Below, one piece after another: positions 7,513-14,148 of a stretch of 24,126 bases of DNA. Position 1 is the first letter of the stretch. Each line of letters begins with the position of its first letter. The notes under the pieces are model-generated. The model saw only the letters and a list, made by a program, of their open reading frames with translations, was not told the DNA's origin and searched no databases. The stretch comes from Scatomorpha sp964535405 (GTDB lineage: Bacteria; Bacillota; Clostridia; Oscillospirales; Oscillospiraceae), in NCBI GenBank assembly GCA_964535405.1, contig CAZHUG010000033.1:1-24126 (forward strand), in the 5' to 3' direction. The position numbers were made by a program, and so were the translations under genes.

Positions 7513-7538
7513 TGCGCCGCAATAATCAAAGAAAAGGC
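7513..7538. repeat. 26-bp imperfect direct repeat, right copy
   Basis: Matches 2909-2934 at 23 of 26 positions in direct orientation. It overlaps the right arm of a small inverted repeat (GGCGC at 7501-7505 with GCGCC at 7514-7518) and is followed by a second hairpin (GCCCTT/AAGGGC within 7537-7556) just ahead of the excisionase-like gene. These look like control elements of the integration module, and the left copy may be a duplicated piece of it. Confidence 0.6.
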
Positions 7539-7570
7539 CCTTCCTGATGAAAGGGCGGAAAGGACTCTGC

Positions 7571-7789
7571 ATGAAGAAATCCAGATATAAATCCTTTGAC
7601 GATCTGCCCCTGATGCTGACGGTACCTGACGTTTCCAATGTGCTGGGCATCGGATTGGCCCACGCCTATGAGATCGTCCGGCGGCGGGATTTTCCAACCA
7701 TCACCCTGGGCTCCCGCATCATCGTCCCCAGAGACAAATTTATGATGTGGATTGATACCCAAGCGGACAAAAAAGATGAGAGATTCTGA
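7571..7789 (+). CDS. excisionase-like helix-turn-helix protein
   Basis: Small DNA-binding protein of 72 residues with a MerR/excisionase-type helix-turn-helix: LPLMLTVPDVSNVLGIG, then AHAYEIVRRRDFPTITLG, then RIIVPRDKFMMWID, the pattern of HTH_17 and Xis-like proteins. It would bend attachment-site DNA and favour excision by the adjacent integrase, or act as a regulator. The ATG at 7571 is preceded by AAAGGA with 7 bases between; the upstream ATG at 7547 is less likely because it lies inside the hairpin before this site. The integrase gene begins 54 bases downstream. Position and fold agree; the excision function is inferred from context. Confidence 0.8.
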   Translation: MKKSRYKSFDDLPLMLTVPDVSNVLGIGLAHAYEIVRRRDFPTITLGSRIIVPRDKFMMWIDTQADKKDERF

Positions 7790-7843
7790 TAGCTATTCTC
7801 CCGCTTCTGTGGTATGTGTTGGTGTTGACAAGGAGGCGATTTT

Positions 7844-9076
7844 ATGAGCAAGAAGCGCGCAAACGGCGAGGGCAGCATCCGCAGAAAGCCCAACGGACGC
7901 TGGGAGGGCCGGTACACGGTGGGGGTGAACCCCGCCACCGGCAAGGCAATCCAGCGGAGTGTGTCCGGCAAGACCCAGGCTGAGTGCAAGGAAAAGCTGA
8001 AGCGGGCCATCTCGGACAACCGGGGCTTGGCCATCAACCACACCGGCGACTATACGGTGGCTGAGTGGTGCCGGCTGTGGTTCGAAACCTACAGCAAGCC
8101 CAACATCCGCGCCAGCACGGCCTACAACTACAATAATATGATTGAGAACCATATCATCCCCGCCATCGGAGCCGTCAAGCTGCGGCAGCTGACCTCGCTC
8201 CAGATCCAGCGGATGTATAACGACACCAAGACCCACGGCCGGGTTAAGCGCTTTGAGAAAACCACCGACTTATCCCTCTCCAACAGCTATGTGCGGGGGC
8301 TTCATATGCTGCTCCACAACTGCCTGCAGCAGGCGGTGAAGGAGCGGCTTATTCCGTACAATCCCTGCGACAACTGCCGCATCCCCAAAAAGGAGAAAGC
8401 GGAGATGAAGATTATTCCGCCCGAGAAGGTGGGTGCTTATCTGAAGGAGGCGGAGCAATACGGCGTGCTGCCCATCTTTTATCTGGCGCTGACCAGCGGC
8501 CTACGGCGGGGAGAACTGCTGGCCCTGCTGTGGGAGGACTTGGACGTGAACAGTCGCATCCTCACGATAAACAAGCAGGTGACCCGGCAGGGCGGCGAGC
8601 TGGTGGTGTCCGAGCCCAAGACGCAAAACTCTATCCGCAAGGTGGCGGTGCCCCAGCAGACGGTGGACCTGCTCATCGCCGAGCATGAGAGTCACCCGGA
8701 CAGCCCCCTGATGTTTATGTCCCCCAAGACCGGAACCTACTGGAGCCCCGATTCCATCGGGCGCATCCACAAAAAACTGCTGGCGGCTGCTGGGGTTGAT
8801 ACCGGCGTGCGGTTCCACGATCTCAGGCACACCTTCGCCACCCTCGCCATGCAGAGCGGCGTGGATGCCAAGACCCTGGCCAGCATGCTGGGGCATTACT
8901 CCGCAGGGTTTACGCTGGATGCCTACACCCATGTGACCCACCAGATGCAGCAGGGTGCGGCGGATAAGATCGGCGGGTTTATGGAGGGGGTGGCGGCGAG
9001 TATGCCGGAGCCGGAGCCGCCGGAGCCGACGCCGGAGAGTGGGTGCAAGGTGATACCGTTTGCCCAAGCGATGTAG
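7844..9076 (+). CDS. tyrosine-family site-specific integrase (Tn916 Int-like)
   Basis: Integrase/recombinase that inserts and excises the element, 410 residues. The N-terminus (GEGSIRRKPNGRWEGRYTVG) is an AP2-like arm-binding domain, residues about 65 to 165 form the core-binding SAM-like domain, and the catalytic domain follows. Active-site residues visible are R221 in TSGLRRGE, K259 in EPKTQNS, H325 and R328 in HDLRH, H351 in LGHYS and the nucleophile Y361 in AYTHVT. The set is complete, so the protein should be active. The C-terminus is a proline- and glutamate-rich tail. AAGGAGG precedes the ATG. A strong terminator follows directly, as expected for the last gene of an integration module near one element end. 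Confidence 0.95.
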   Translation: MSKKRANGEGSIRRKPNGRWEGRYTVGVNPATGKAIQRSVSGKTQAECKEKLKRAISDNRGLAINHTGDYTVAEWCRLWFETYSKPNIRASTAYNYNNMIENHIIPAIGAVKLRQLTSLQIQRMYNDTKTHGRVKRFEKTTDLSLSNSYVRGLHMLLHNCLQQAVKERLIPYNPCDNCRIPKKEKAEMKIIPPEKVGAYLKEAEQYGVLPIFYLALTSGLRRGELLALLWEDLDVNSRILTINKQVTRQGGELVVSEPKTQNSIRKVAVPQQTVDLLIAEHESHPDSPLMFMSPKTGTYWSPDSIGRIHKKLLAAAGVDTGVRFHDLRHTFATLAMQSGVDAKTLASMLGHYSAGFTLDAYTHVTHQMQQGAADKIGGFMEGVAASMPEPEPPEPTPESGCKVIPFAQAM

Positions 9077-9085
9077 GGATACACA

Positions 9086-9112
9086 AAGGGAGGCGCATTT
9101 TGCGCCTCCCTT
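9086..9112. terminator. strong intrinsic terminator after the integrase, probably bidirectional
   Basis: A perfect 12-bp stem (AAGGGAGGCGCA paired with TGCGCCTCCCTT) closes on a TTT loop, with short T or A tracts at its ends. It lies 9 bases after the integrase stop and 35 bases from the end of the convergent unknown gene, so it can serve both. Confidence 0.8.
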
Positions 9113-9147
9113 ACTTATGTGGACTGGAACTAATATTATCTCTCGCA

Positions 9148-10380
9148 TCAATTGGCAACGAGATAAATACGGTTTTCATCAAAGAAAACATCTGCTGTAT
9201 GGTTGTAAATCCGTATTAAATCATTCATTTTTTCTATAAAAACTCCGGTACCGGGGTTGCTTATTTCAGCAAATGCCCCCACAATACTTTTCTCGATATT
9301 GATTGCTCTCTTTTTTAATTGCGCACCACCATCTTGGAGATATTCGTCGGCAGTTCCCTCCTTAATTACGGGAATGTTGCCGATAAATTTTCCTACTGCG
9401 TTGCTGGCTGCCCCAATACCTTTTAAAACATTGGCTTCCAACGATAAATCGCTCATTCTCTCCAGATGCAGTGAACATTGCCCATAAATGTCTCGATATT
9501 CCATGGAGAGATTTTCGATTTCCGACTTAGCACCAGAGATATTTTCTTCCTTAAAATTACCGCTCAGCATGATTTCAACAAGTGAAGCCATCGAAAATGT
9601 ATATAGTGATAATCTGTAGTATTTAAATTTCTTCTGCAAATCTTTTAAAGTGGAGTTTACCTTAGATTGCGCAATCACCAACTGTTTGGAACTTAAAATC
9701 TCGCTGACCTTTTTCTGATATGAGTTCATATGTTTTCTTGCCGTTCTTTGAATGTCAAGAACCAACTTGTGGCTACTTGCAACAAAATGCTCATTATCCC
9801 AATTGAATTTATATTTTGTGATAATAGTGAACAGTGTTTCAATGTCAGCCTCGATTTCCGATTCTTTTTCCACTTCCAAAAAAATCTGAATCTGTTTTGT
9901 TGTTTCTGCAATATTACTCAATTGCTGCTCAACAGCAAAAAGCGCAACTGCTATCATCATTGTTGCGGGATCTATCGGCATAACGGTTGTACTTGTTGCT
10001 GAGAGAGGCCCGGTGGCCTGAAGTTGTGCAAACTTTGATGTTCCTTCAGCGGTTTTAAATGCGCCCCAGAAATTGCCGTTCTTTGCCACCTTCAGCGCAT
10101 CGCCGACACCGGCATTCGCCAGTTGATATAAGCCCTGTGTGCCGACGGTTGTAGTTTGCGTGACAGTTCTCAGTGCGGGAATGAGAGAAGATACTCCGGC
10201 ACCAAGTGTAGCCAATTGCGCAATTGGCATACTGATAGTATTTTTCTTTGAAATGTCAGTCCGTGCATCCAGTAGAATTCCATCTGAAATTTTGATCAAA
10301 TCACTTTCTGTTCCTATGATTTTCACACTATCATTAACACAGACCCCGTTATAGCTATTCACACTAATGATTTCCCCCAT
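9148..10380 (-). CDS. unknown AT-rich cargo protein with hydrophobic segments and long helices
   Basis: No family recognised. The 410-residue protein starts with a short, probably beta-rich part (residues 1-50). Next comes an Ala/Gly/Thr-rich region with hydrophobic helices (IAQLATLGAGVSSLIPAL near 50-70; ATMMIAVALFAVEQQL near 145-160). Then come roughly 170 residues of charged amphipathic helix likely to form coiled coils, a glycine-rich hydrophobic patch (VLKGIGAASNAVGKFIGNIP) and a helical C-terminus. No signal peptide is seen. The ATG at 10380 is chosen because GGGG lies 8 bases upstream, against 2 bases for the ATG at 10386. It is clearly AT-richer than both the integrase and the host genes and lies between the integrase and the tRNA, so it is probably element cargo. 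Long helices with buried hydrophobic segments recall membrane-active helical proteins, but that is only a shape comparison. Confidence 0.75.
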   Translation of the reverse strand: MGEIISVNSYNGVCVNDSVKIIGTESDLIKISDGILLDARTDISKKNTISMPIAQLATLGAGVSSLIPALRTVTQTTTVGTQGLYQLANAGVGDALKVAKNGNFWGAFKTAEGTSKFAQLQATGPLSATSTTVMPIDPATMMIAVALFAVEQQLSNIAETTKQIQIFLEVEKESEIEADIETLFTIITKYKFNWDNEHFVASSHKLVLDIQRTARKHMNSYQKKVSEILSSKQLVIAQSKVNSTLKDLQKKFKYYRLSLYTFSMASLVEIMLSGNFKEENISGAKSEIENLSMEYRDIYGQCSLHLERMSDLSLEANVLKGIGAASNAVGKFIGNIPVIKEGTADEYLQDGGAQLKKRAINIEKSIVGAFAEISNPGTGVFIEKMNDLIRIYNHTADVFFDENRIYLVAN

Positions 10381-10710
10381 GTTCATTTCCCCATTTCTAA
10401 TTAAAGCTCGAGGTAGTCTTTGATTGACTTAGCTATTTGGTTTGTCTCCATGTCGAGGATAGTTCGAAATATTGCACCCGTTTCATTTTGTCAAGAAACG
10501 ATTCTGCCAAGCTCTATTTACCGTATTGCGGCTAATTGCTATATGATGCCATTTGCAATATGAAAAATAATTACACGGTTGTTCCAGTCGTTGCAAGGCC
10601 ACCATTATTTTAAGTATAACTAAAACTTTCTAAATTTACAATGTAATTATCGAATGAACGACCTAATCTGCAATTTTTAACCCCGTTAGGGATGGGTTAG
10701 GGATTTGCGC

Positions 10711-10742
10711 TTACGGCGGCGGGAAAAATCCCGTCGCCGTAA
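10711..10742. repeat. 14-bp stem hairpin inside a nested inverted repeat
   Basis: TTACGGCGGCGGGA pairs with TCCCGTCGCCGTAA over 14 positions around an AAAA loop, with a single G-T wobble. The outer repeat GGGATGGG/CCCATCCC encloses it at 10689-10757. No T-run follows on either strand, so it is not a standard terminator. It may be a recombination-site structure or a folded RNA. Confidence 0.7.
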
Positions 10743-10753
10743 ACTAGTTCCCA

Positions 10754-10764
10754 TCCCAAACCAG
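10754..10764. repeat. 11-bp copy of the tRNA-Pro anticodon arm (candidate attachment-site core)
   Basis: TCCCAAACCAG occurs here and at 10886-10896 inside the intact tRNA-Pro, same orientation. Its first 7 bases recur at the anticodon loop of the truncated tRNA-Pro (10954-10960). An inverted copy TTTGGGA follows at 10774-10780. Tyrosine recombinases often cross over in tRNA anticodon loops, so this may be an attachment-site core or remnant. Confidence 0.4.
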
Positions 10765-10811
10765 CCAAATCAATTTGGGACAGCATCCTAAAAACCAAAC
10801 TCAAAACGCAG

Positions 10812-10837
10812 AAAAACCGCCTATTCAGGCGGTTTTT
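10812..10837. terminator. intrinsic terminator of the tRNA-Pro unit
   Basis: AAAAACCGCC pairs with GGCGGTTTTT around a 6-base loop. Read on the minus strand it lies 10 bases past the tRNA CCA end and finishes in five T residues, as expected for a tRNA terminator. Confidence 0.85.
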
Positions 10838-10847
10838 CAAGGAATTT

Positions 10848-10924
10848 TGGTCGGGATGACAAGATTCGAACTTGCGGCCCCCTGGTCCCAAACCAGGTGC
10901 GCTACCAAACTGCGCCACATCCCG
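10848..10924 (-). tRNA. tRNA-Pro (anticodon TGG), CCA encoded
   Basis: Read on the minus strand, a full cloverleaf is present. The acceptor CGGGATG pairs with CATCCCG, followed by discriminator A and an encoded CCA. There is a D arm with TTTGGTAGC, an anticodon stem CCTGG/CCAGG around loop TTTGGGA (anticodon TGG), and a T arm with GTTCGAATC. Its 3' end faces the mobile element. No promoter is seen between it and the truncated tRNA-Pro upstream, so it appears to depend on the promoter at 11005-11033. Confidence 0.95.
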
Positions 10925-10949
10925 ATATTCACTTTTTGACTGTTTTGCG

Positions 10950-10992
10950 CCAGTTCCCAAAGCTGGCGCGCTACCAACTGCGCTACACCCCG
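10950..10992 (-). pseudogene. truncated tRNA-Pro (5' half only, ends at the anticodon arm)
   Basis: On the minus strand, CGGGGTGTAGCGCAGTTGG and the following bases give an acceptor 5' strand, a D arm, and an anticodon arm CCAGC-TTTGGGA-ACTGG (anticodon TGG, one stem mismatch). The T arm and the 3' acceptor strand are missing. The intact but non-identical tRNA-Pro begins 25 bases farther on. A near-consensus promoter stands directly in front of this half gene, implying it was the original host tRNA. The break at the anticodon arm is a typical integrase crossover point. Confidence 0.8.
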
Positions 10993-11004
10993 ACATGCCA
11001 TGGC

Positions 11005-11033
11005 ATTATACTACGACCCTGACAATACTGCAA
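11005..11033 (-). promoter_or_regulatory. SigA-type promoter of the tRNA-Pro unit
   Basis: On the minus strand, TTGCAG (11033-11028) and TATAAT (11010-11005) are separated by 17 bases, with the truncated tRNA starting 12 bases after the -10 element. It runs back to back with the trmB promoter. Confidence 0.8.
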
Positions 11034-11044
11034 CCTTTTCTTGA

Positions 11045-11073
11045 TTGATGTTTGCAAATTATTATGTTATTAT
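11045..11073 (+). promoter_or_regulatory. SigA-type promoter of trmB-xth
   Basis: TTGATG (11045-11050) and TATTAT (11068-11073) are separated by 17 bases. Transcription would start near 11080, 15 bases before the trmB ATG, leaving only a short leader with GGAG at 11081-11084. Confidence 0.65.
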
Positions 11074-11094
11074 CGTTGCTGGAGTGTGATATCC

Positions 11095-11730
11095 ATGAGA
11101 ATGAGAAAAAAACCAAATTTAATTCCACGCATGGAGCGCTGTGCCCATGTGCAGGAGATAAACCCTGAGGAGCATTGCGGCAAATGGCTCGCAAATTTCC
11201 CGGGACATACAGCCATGCAGGTCGAGCTCGGCTGCGGCAAGGGCCGCTTTACGGCAGACACTGCCGCTCAATCACCGGATGTGCTCCTGGTTGCAGTGGA
11301 GAGAGTTCCGGACGCCATGGTGGTCGCAATGGAGCGAGTCGTGGATAGAAAACTTGCAAACGTGCGTTTTCTGGATAGAGATGCAGCGGTTTTGCCTACG
11401 CTTTTTGCGCCGGGTGAGGTCTCACGCATATATATAAACTTCCCGGATCCGTGGATCAAGGCGCGCCAGTTCAAGCGCCGCTTGACCGCACCGGGCTTCC
11501 TGAAAATGTATTCTGATCTGCTGCCGGTCGGCGGAGAAATATGGTTTAAAACCGATAATGTCATGCTGTTTGAGTGGAGCGTTGAGCAGTTCGAGCAGTG
11601 CGGCTGGGGGCTTGAAGAATTGACTCGTGACCTGCACGAGAGTGGCATTACCGGAGTGATGACTGACTACGAGGCAAAATTCAATGAGCAGGGCATCAAG
11701 ATAAACCGAGTTGTGGCGGTGCGAAAATGA
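11095..11730 (+). CDS. trmB: tRNA (guanine-N7-)-methyltransferase
   Basis: SAM-dependent enzyme that makes 7-methylguanosine at position 46 of tRNAs; 211 residues, the usual length. The N-terminus MRMRKKPN matches the family start, the SAM-binding motif is VELGCGKGRF, and the family signature INFPDPW appears in YINFPDPWIKARQFKRRL. TDYEAKF near the C-terminus is also typical. The ATG at 11095 is chosen by the family start and by the promoter position; the longer frame from 11041 would begin before the transcription start. The stop overlaps the xth start (ATGA), so the two are coupled. It is the first host gene to the right of the element and looks intact. Confidence 0.95.
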   Translation: MRMRKKPNLIPRMERCAHVQEINPEEHCGKWLANFPGHTAMQVELGCGKGRFTADTAAQSPDVLLVAVERVPDAMVVAMERVVDRKLANVRFLDRDAAVLPTLFAPGEVSRIYINFPDPWIKARQFKRRLTAPGFLKMYSDLLPVGGEIWFKTDNVMLFEWSVEQFEQCGWGLEELTRDLHESGITGVMTDYEAKFNEQGIKINRVVAVRK

Positions 11731-12482
11731 GACTGGTATCGTGGAACGTCAATGGCATTCGTGCGGCGGTGAAAAAGGGCTTTGAGGATGCCTTCTGGGG
11801 ACTTGAGGCTGAAGTTTTCTGCCTTCAGGAGACGAAGCTTCAGTCTGGACAGATCGAGTTAGACCTGCCGGGTTACGAGCAATTTTGGTGCTATGCCGAC
11901 AAAAAGGGTTATTCCGGAACAGCGGTATTCACAAAGATTCCGCCGCTTGCGGCTTCATACAATCTGGGCCATGAGGAGCACGACAGCGAGGGGCGCGTGA
12001 TAACGCTGGAGTTCGAGGACTTTTTCCTCGTCTGTGTCTATACGCCGAACTCTCAGGACGGCCTGCGCAGGCTGCCGTATCGCATGGATTGGGAGGACGC
12101 GCTCAGGGCGCATTTACAGGAGCTGGACACGAAAAAGCCGGTTATTATCTGCGGTGACCTCAACGTGGCGCATCAGGAAATTGATCTCAAGAACCCGAAG
12201 ACGAACCACATGAATCCGGGCTTCTCCGACGAGGAACGCGGAAAGATGACGGAGCTTCTGTCTGCGGGCTTCACAGATACATTCAGGCATCTGCACCCGG
12301 AGGTGGAGAATGCCTATTCGTGGTGGAGCTACCGTGCTCAGGCGAGGCCGAGGAACGTTGGCTGGCGCATTGACTACTTCCTCTGTTCGGACAGAGTCGC
12401 GGCTAAAATAGACAAGGCGTTTATCTGTCCGGAAATAGAAGGAAGCGATCATTGCCCTGTTGGGCTGGACATACTGCTTTAG
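11727..12482 (+). CDS. xth: exodeoxyribonuclease III (AP endonuclease)
   Basis: DNA repair nuclease of the ExoIII/APE1 family that cuts at abasic sites and trims 3' blocks; 251 residues, normal length. Active-site residues visible are N7 in SWNVNG, E35 in LQETKLQ, Y105 in VYTPNSQ, D144 and N146 in CGDLNVAH, D216 in WRIDYFL, and D241-H242 in the terminal SDHCPVG motif. All are present, so the enzyme should be active. It overlaps trmB by four bases. The Phe/Trp-rich segment NAYSWWSYR is typical of the family. No terminator separates it from the next gene, but that gene has its own promoter. Confidence 0.96.
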   Translation: MRLVSWNVNGIRAAVKKGFEDAFWGLEAEVFCLQETKLQSGQIELDLPGYEQFWCYADKKGYSGTAVFTKIPPLAASYNLGHEEHDSEGRVITLEFEDFFLVCVYTPNSQDGLRRLPYRMDWEDALRAHLQELDTKKPVIICGDLNVAHQEIDLKNPKTNHMNPGFSDEERGKMTELLSAGFTDTFRHLHPEVENAYSWWSYRAQARPRNVGWRIDYFLCSDRVAAKIDKAFICPEIEGSDHCPVGLDILL

Positions 12483-12495
12483 TGTGGAGTATAAT
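12467..12495 (+). promoter_or_regulatory. SigA-type promoter of dus-ECF sigma-anti-sigma
   Basis: TGGACA (12467-12472) and a consensus TATAAT (12490-12495) are separated by 17 bases. The -35 lies in the last codons of xth. Transcription would start near 12502, about 44 bases ahead of the dus ATG. Confidence 0.8.
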
Positions 12496-12545
12496 GTTGC
12501 ATTGTGTCGCTGTGTGCACATAAAGCAGGCTTATGGAGACATTTG

Positions 12546-13514
12546 ATGAAGATTGGCAGTGTTGAACTAAATGGCAAAGTGCTGCTTGCGCCCATGGCGG
12601 GAGTGACAGACGCGAGCTTTCGCGGCCTGTGCATTGAGCAGGGTGCGGCGCTGGTGTATACAGAAATGGTGAGCGCCAAGGCGCTGTGCTATGGCGACAA
12701 CAAGACGGCCTCGCTGCTGCACATAGGTGAGGGCGACCGCCCGGTGGCGGCGCAGATATTCGGTCATGAGCCCGAGTACATGGCTGAGGGTGCGCGACGC
12801 GCACTGGACATAAGCGGGGCTGACATAATTGACATAAACATGGGCTGCCCTGTCGGCAAGGTTGTGAAATCGGGCGACGGCTCGGCGCTGATGCAAAATC
12901 CGCAGCTCGCGGGAGAGATTGTCTCTGCCGTGTGTGCTGCTGTATCCGTCCCGGTGACCGTAAAAATACGTAAAGGCTGGGATTCCGGAAGCGTGAATGC
13001 CGTGGAGCTTGCAAAGATTTGCGAGGCTGCGGGGGCGTCCGCGATTGCGGTTCACGGCAGAACAAGGGTGCAGATGTATTCCGGCAGAGCCGATTGGGAT
13101 CTGATCCGCGAAGTCGCGGGGGCAGTCGCGATTCCGGTGATAGCAAACGGCGATATATTCGAAGGTGAAGATGCGGAGCACATACTGCGCTATACCGCTG
13201 CCGGGCTGTGCATGATAGGCCGAGGCAGCTTCGGCGATCCGTGGATATTTGCCAGAGCAAATGCGGCGATTGCCGGCGAGCCTGTTCCTGAAATACCACC
13301 GCTCCGGCTGCGCATGGACACGGCACTGCGCTGGGTCGAAGCGTCTGCCGAGCAGAAGGGTGAGCGTATCGCCTGCATAGAGGCAAGGGGCCAACTGCCT
13401 TGGTATCTGCGCGGTGTTGCAGATTCATCATATTGGAAACAGCAGTTAGTGCGCGTCTCGACGCTTGATGAAGTTCGGGACGCCATAAAAGCCATAAAAA
13501 GACAACTCAGTTGA
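12546..13514 (+). CDS. dusB: tRNA-dihydrouridine synthase (DusB-like)
   Basis: FMN-dependent enzyme that reduces uridines in the D loop of tRNA; 322 residues, TIM-barrel fold. The start LLAPMAGVTD is the FMN-site signature, the catalytic cysteine is C101 in INMGCPVGKV, the basic active-site segment is VTVKIRKGWD, and HGRTRVQMYSG and NGDI are further family motifs. The ATG at 12546 has GGAG 7 bases upstream and fits the family start; an in-frame extension to 12504 is rejected. The ECF sigma gene starts 13 bases after the stop. Which Dus subtype it is (B or another) is assigned by general Firmicutes resemblance. Confidence 0.93.
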   Translation: MKIGSVELNGKVLLAPMAGVTDASFRGLCIEQGAALVYTEMVSAKALCYGDNKTASLLHIGEGDRPVAAQIFGHEPEYMAEGARRALDISGADIIDINMGCPVGKVVKSGDGSALMQNPQLAGEIVSAVCAAVSVPVTVKIRKGWDSGSVNAVELAKICEAAGASAIAVHGRTRVQMYSGRADWDLIREVAGAVAIPVIANGDIFEGEDAEHILRYTAAGLCMIGRGSFGDPWIFARANAAIAGEPVPEIPPLRLRMDTALRWVEASAEQKGERIACIEARGQLPWYLRGVADSSYWKQQLVRVSTLDEVRDAIKAIKRQLS

Positions 13515-13527
13515 GACGAGGTTAAGT

Positions 13528-14148
13528 ATGACCCGTGAGGAAGAAAAAATTGTAATAGCCAAGGTTCTTTCCGGCGACATTGATGCTTTCGAGGACTTGG
13601 TGCTTGCCAACCAGAACAAGGTATATAGCCTTGCGCTGCGCATGGTCGGCAATGAGGAGGACGCAAGGGATATGTCTCAGGAGGCATTTATTCGTGCGTT
13701 CAATTCTCTGGCAGGATTCAGAGGCGACAGCAAGTTTTCGGTCTGGCTGTATCGCCTGACAACGAACATTTGCATCGACTTCATTCGCAGCTGCGGCAAG
13801 CGCCAGTCGCTGTCGCTCACATACGAGTCCAGCGAGAGCGATGGGGCTGAGATGGAGATAGCCGATGAGCGCTTTTCGCCGGAGCTTGGTCTGGAGCGGC
13901 AGGAGGTACGCCAGTCTGTGCGCAGGGGGCTTGAAACACTCACGCCCGAGTACAGAAGCATCCTGCTTTTGCGTGAAATAAATGGACTTACATATGAAGA
14001 AATAGGCCGCACTCTCGGTCTTGAGGAGGGCACGGTAAAATCGCGCCTTTTCCGGGCACGGAGAAAACTTTCTGAGTATTTGCTCAAAGACGGGAACTTT
14101 CCCGAAGGGCTCGCGTCTCAGGGACAGAGAGGGGGTGCTGACGTATGA
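13528..14148 (+). CDS. ECF-type RNA polymerase sigma factor (SigW/RpoE-like)
   Basis: Alternative sigma factor of 206 residues. Region 2 spans roughly residues 22 to 90 (DAFEDLVLANQNKVYSLALR, then DARDMSQEAFIRAF and FSVWLYRLTTNICIDFIR). An acidic linker follows. Region 4 spans about 130 to 185 (LTPEYRSILLLREI, then LTYEEIGRTLGLEEGTVKSR, then LFRARRKL). It would direct polymerase to stress-type promoters and be held inactive by the membrane anti-sigma factor encoded next, whose start overlaps its stop (ATGA). GAGACGAGG precedes the ATG. No obvious ECF-type autoregulated promoter is seen; expression appears to come from the dus promoter. Confidence 0.95.
   Translation: MTREEEKIVIAKVLSGDIDAFEDLVLANQNKVYSLALRMVGNEEDARDMSQEAFIRAFNSLAGFRGDSKFSVWLYRLTTNICIDFIRSCGKRQSLSLTYESSESDGAEMEIADERFSPELGLERQEVRQSVRRGLETLTPEYRSILLLREINGLTYEEIGRTLGLEEGTVKSRLFRARRKLSEYLLKDGNFPEGLASQGQRGGADV

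Larger units (their letters stand above)
10387..10847. other. gene-free AT-rich stretch at the element end
   Basis: About 460 bases without a credible gene. The first 300 are AT-rich, and I see no clear promoter. From 10686 on there is dense structure: a direct repeat TTAGGGAT (10686-10693 and 10697-10704), outer inverted repeat GGGATGGG/CCCATCCC (10689-10696, 10750-10757), a 14-bp hairpin at 10711-10742, an 11-bp copy of the tRNA-Pro anticodon arm at 10754-10764, and the tRNA terminator. Confidence 0.6.

Noticed and set aside
7501..7518. GGCGC/GCGCC hairpin after the relaxase as a terminator
   Set aside because: The stem has only 5 bp with an 8-base loop and no T-run follows, so it is noted only as part of the repeat region.
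10697..10996. 99-residue minus-strand open frame
   Set aside because: It runs straight through the intact and truncated tRNA-Pro genes and the tRNA terminator; the coding appearance comes from tRNA sequence.
12421..13431. Long open frame on the minus strand across dus
   Set aside because: It lies opposite a clear tRNA-dihydrouridine synthase gene, has a proline/arginine/serine-rich composition typical of antisense frames in GC-rich genes, and lacks family motifs.
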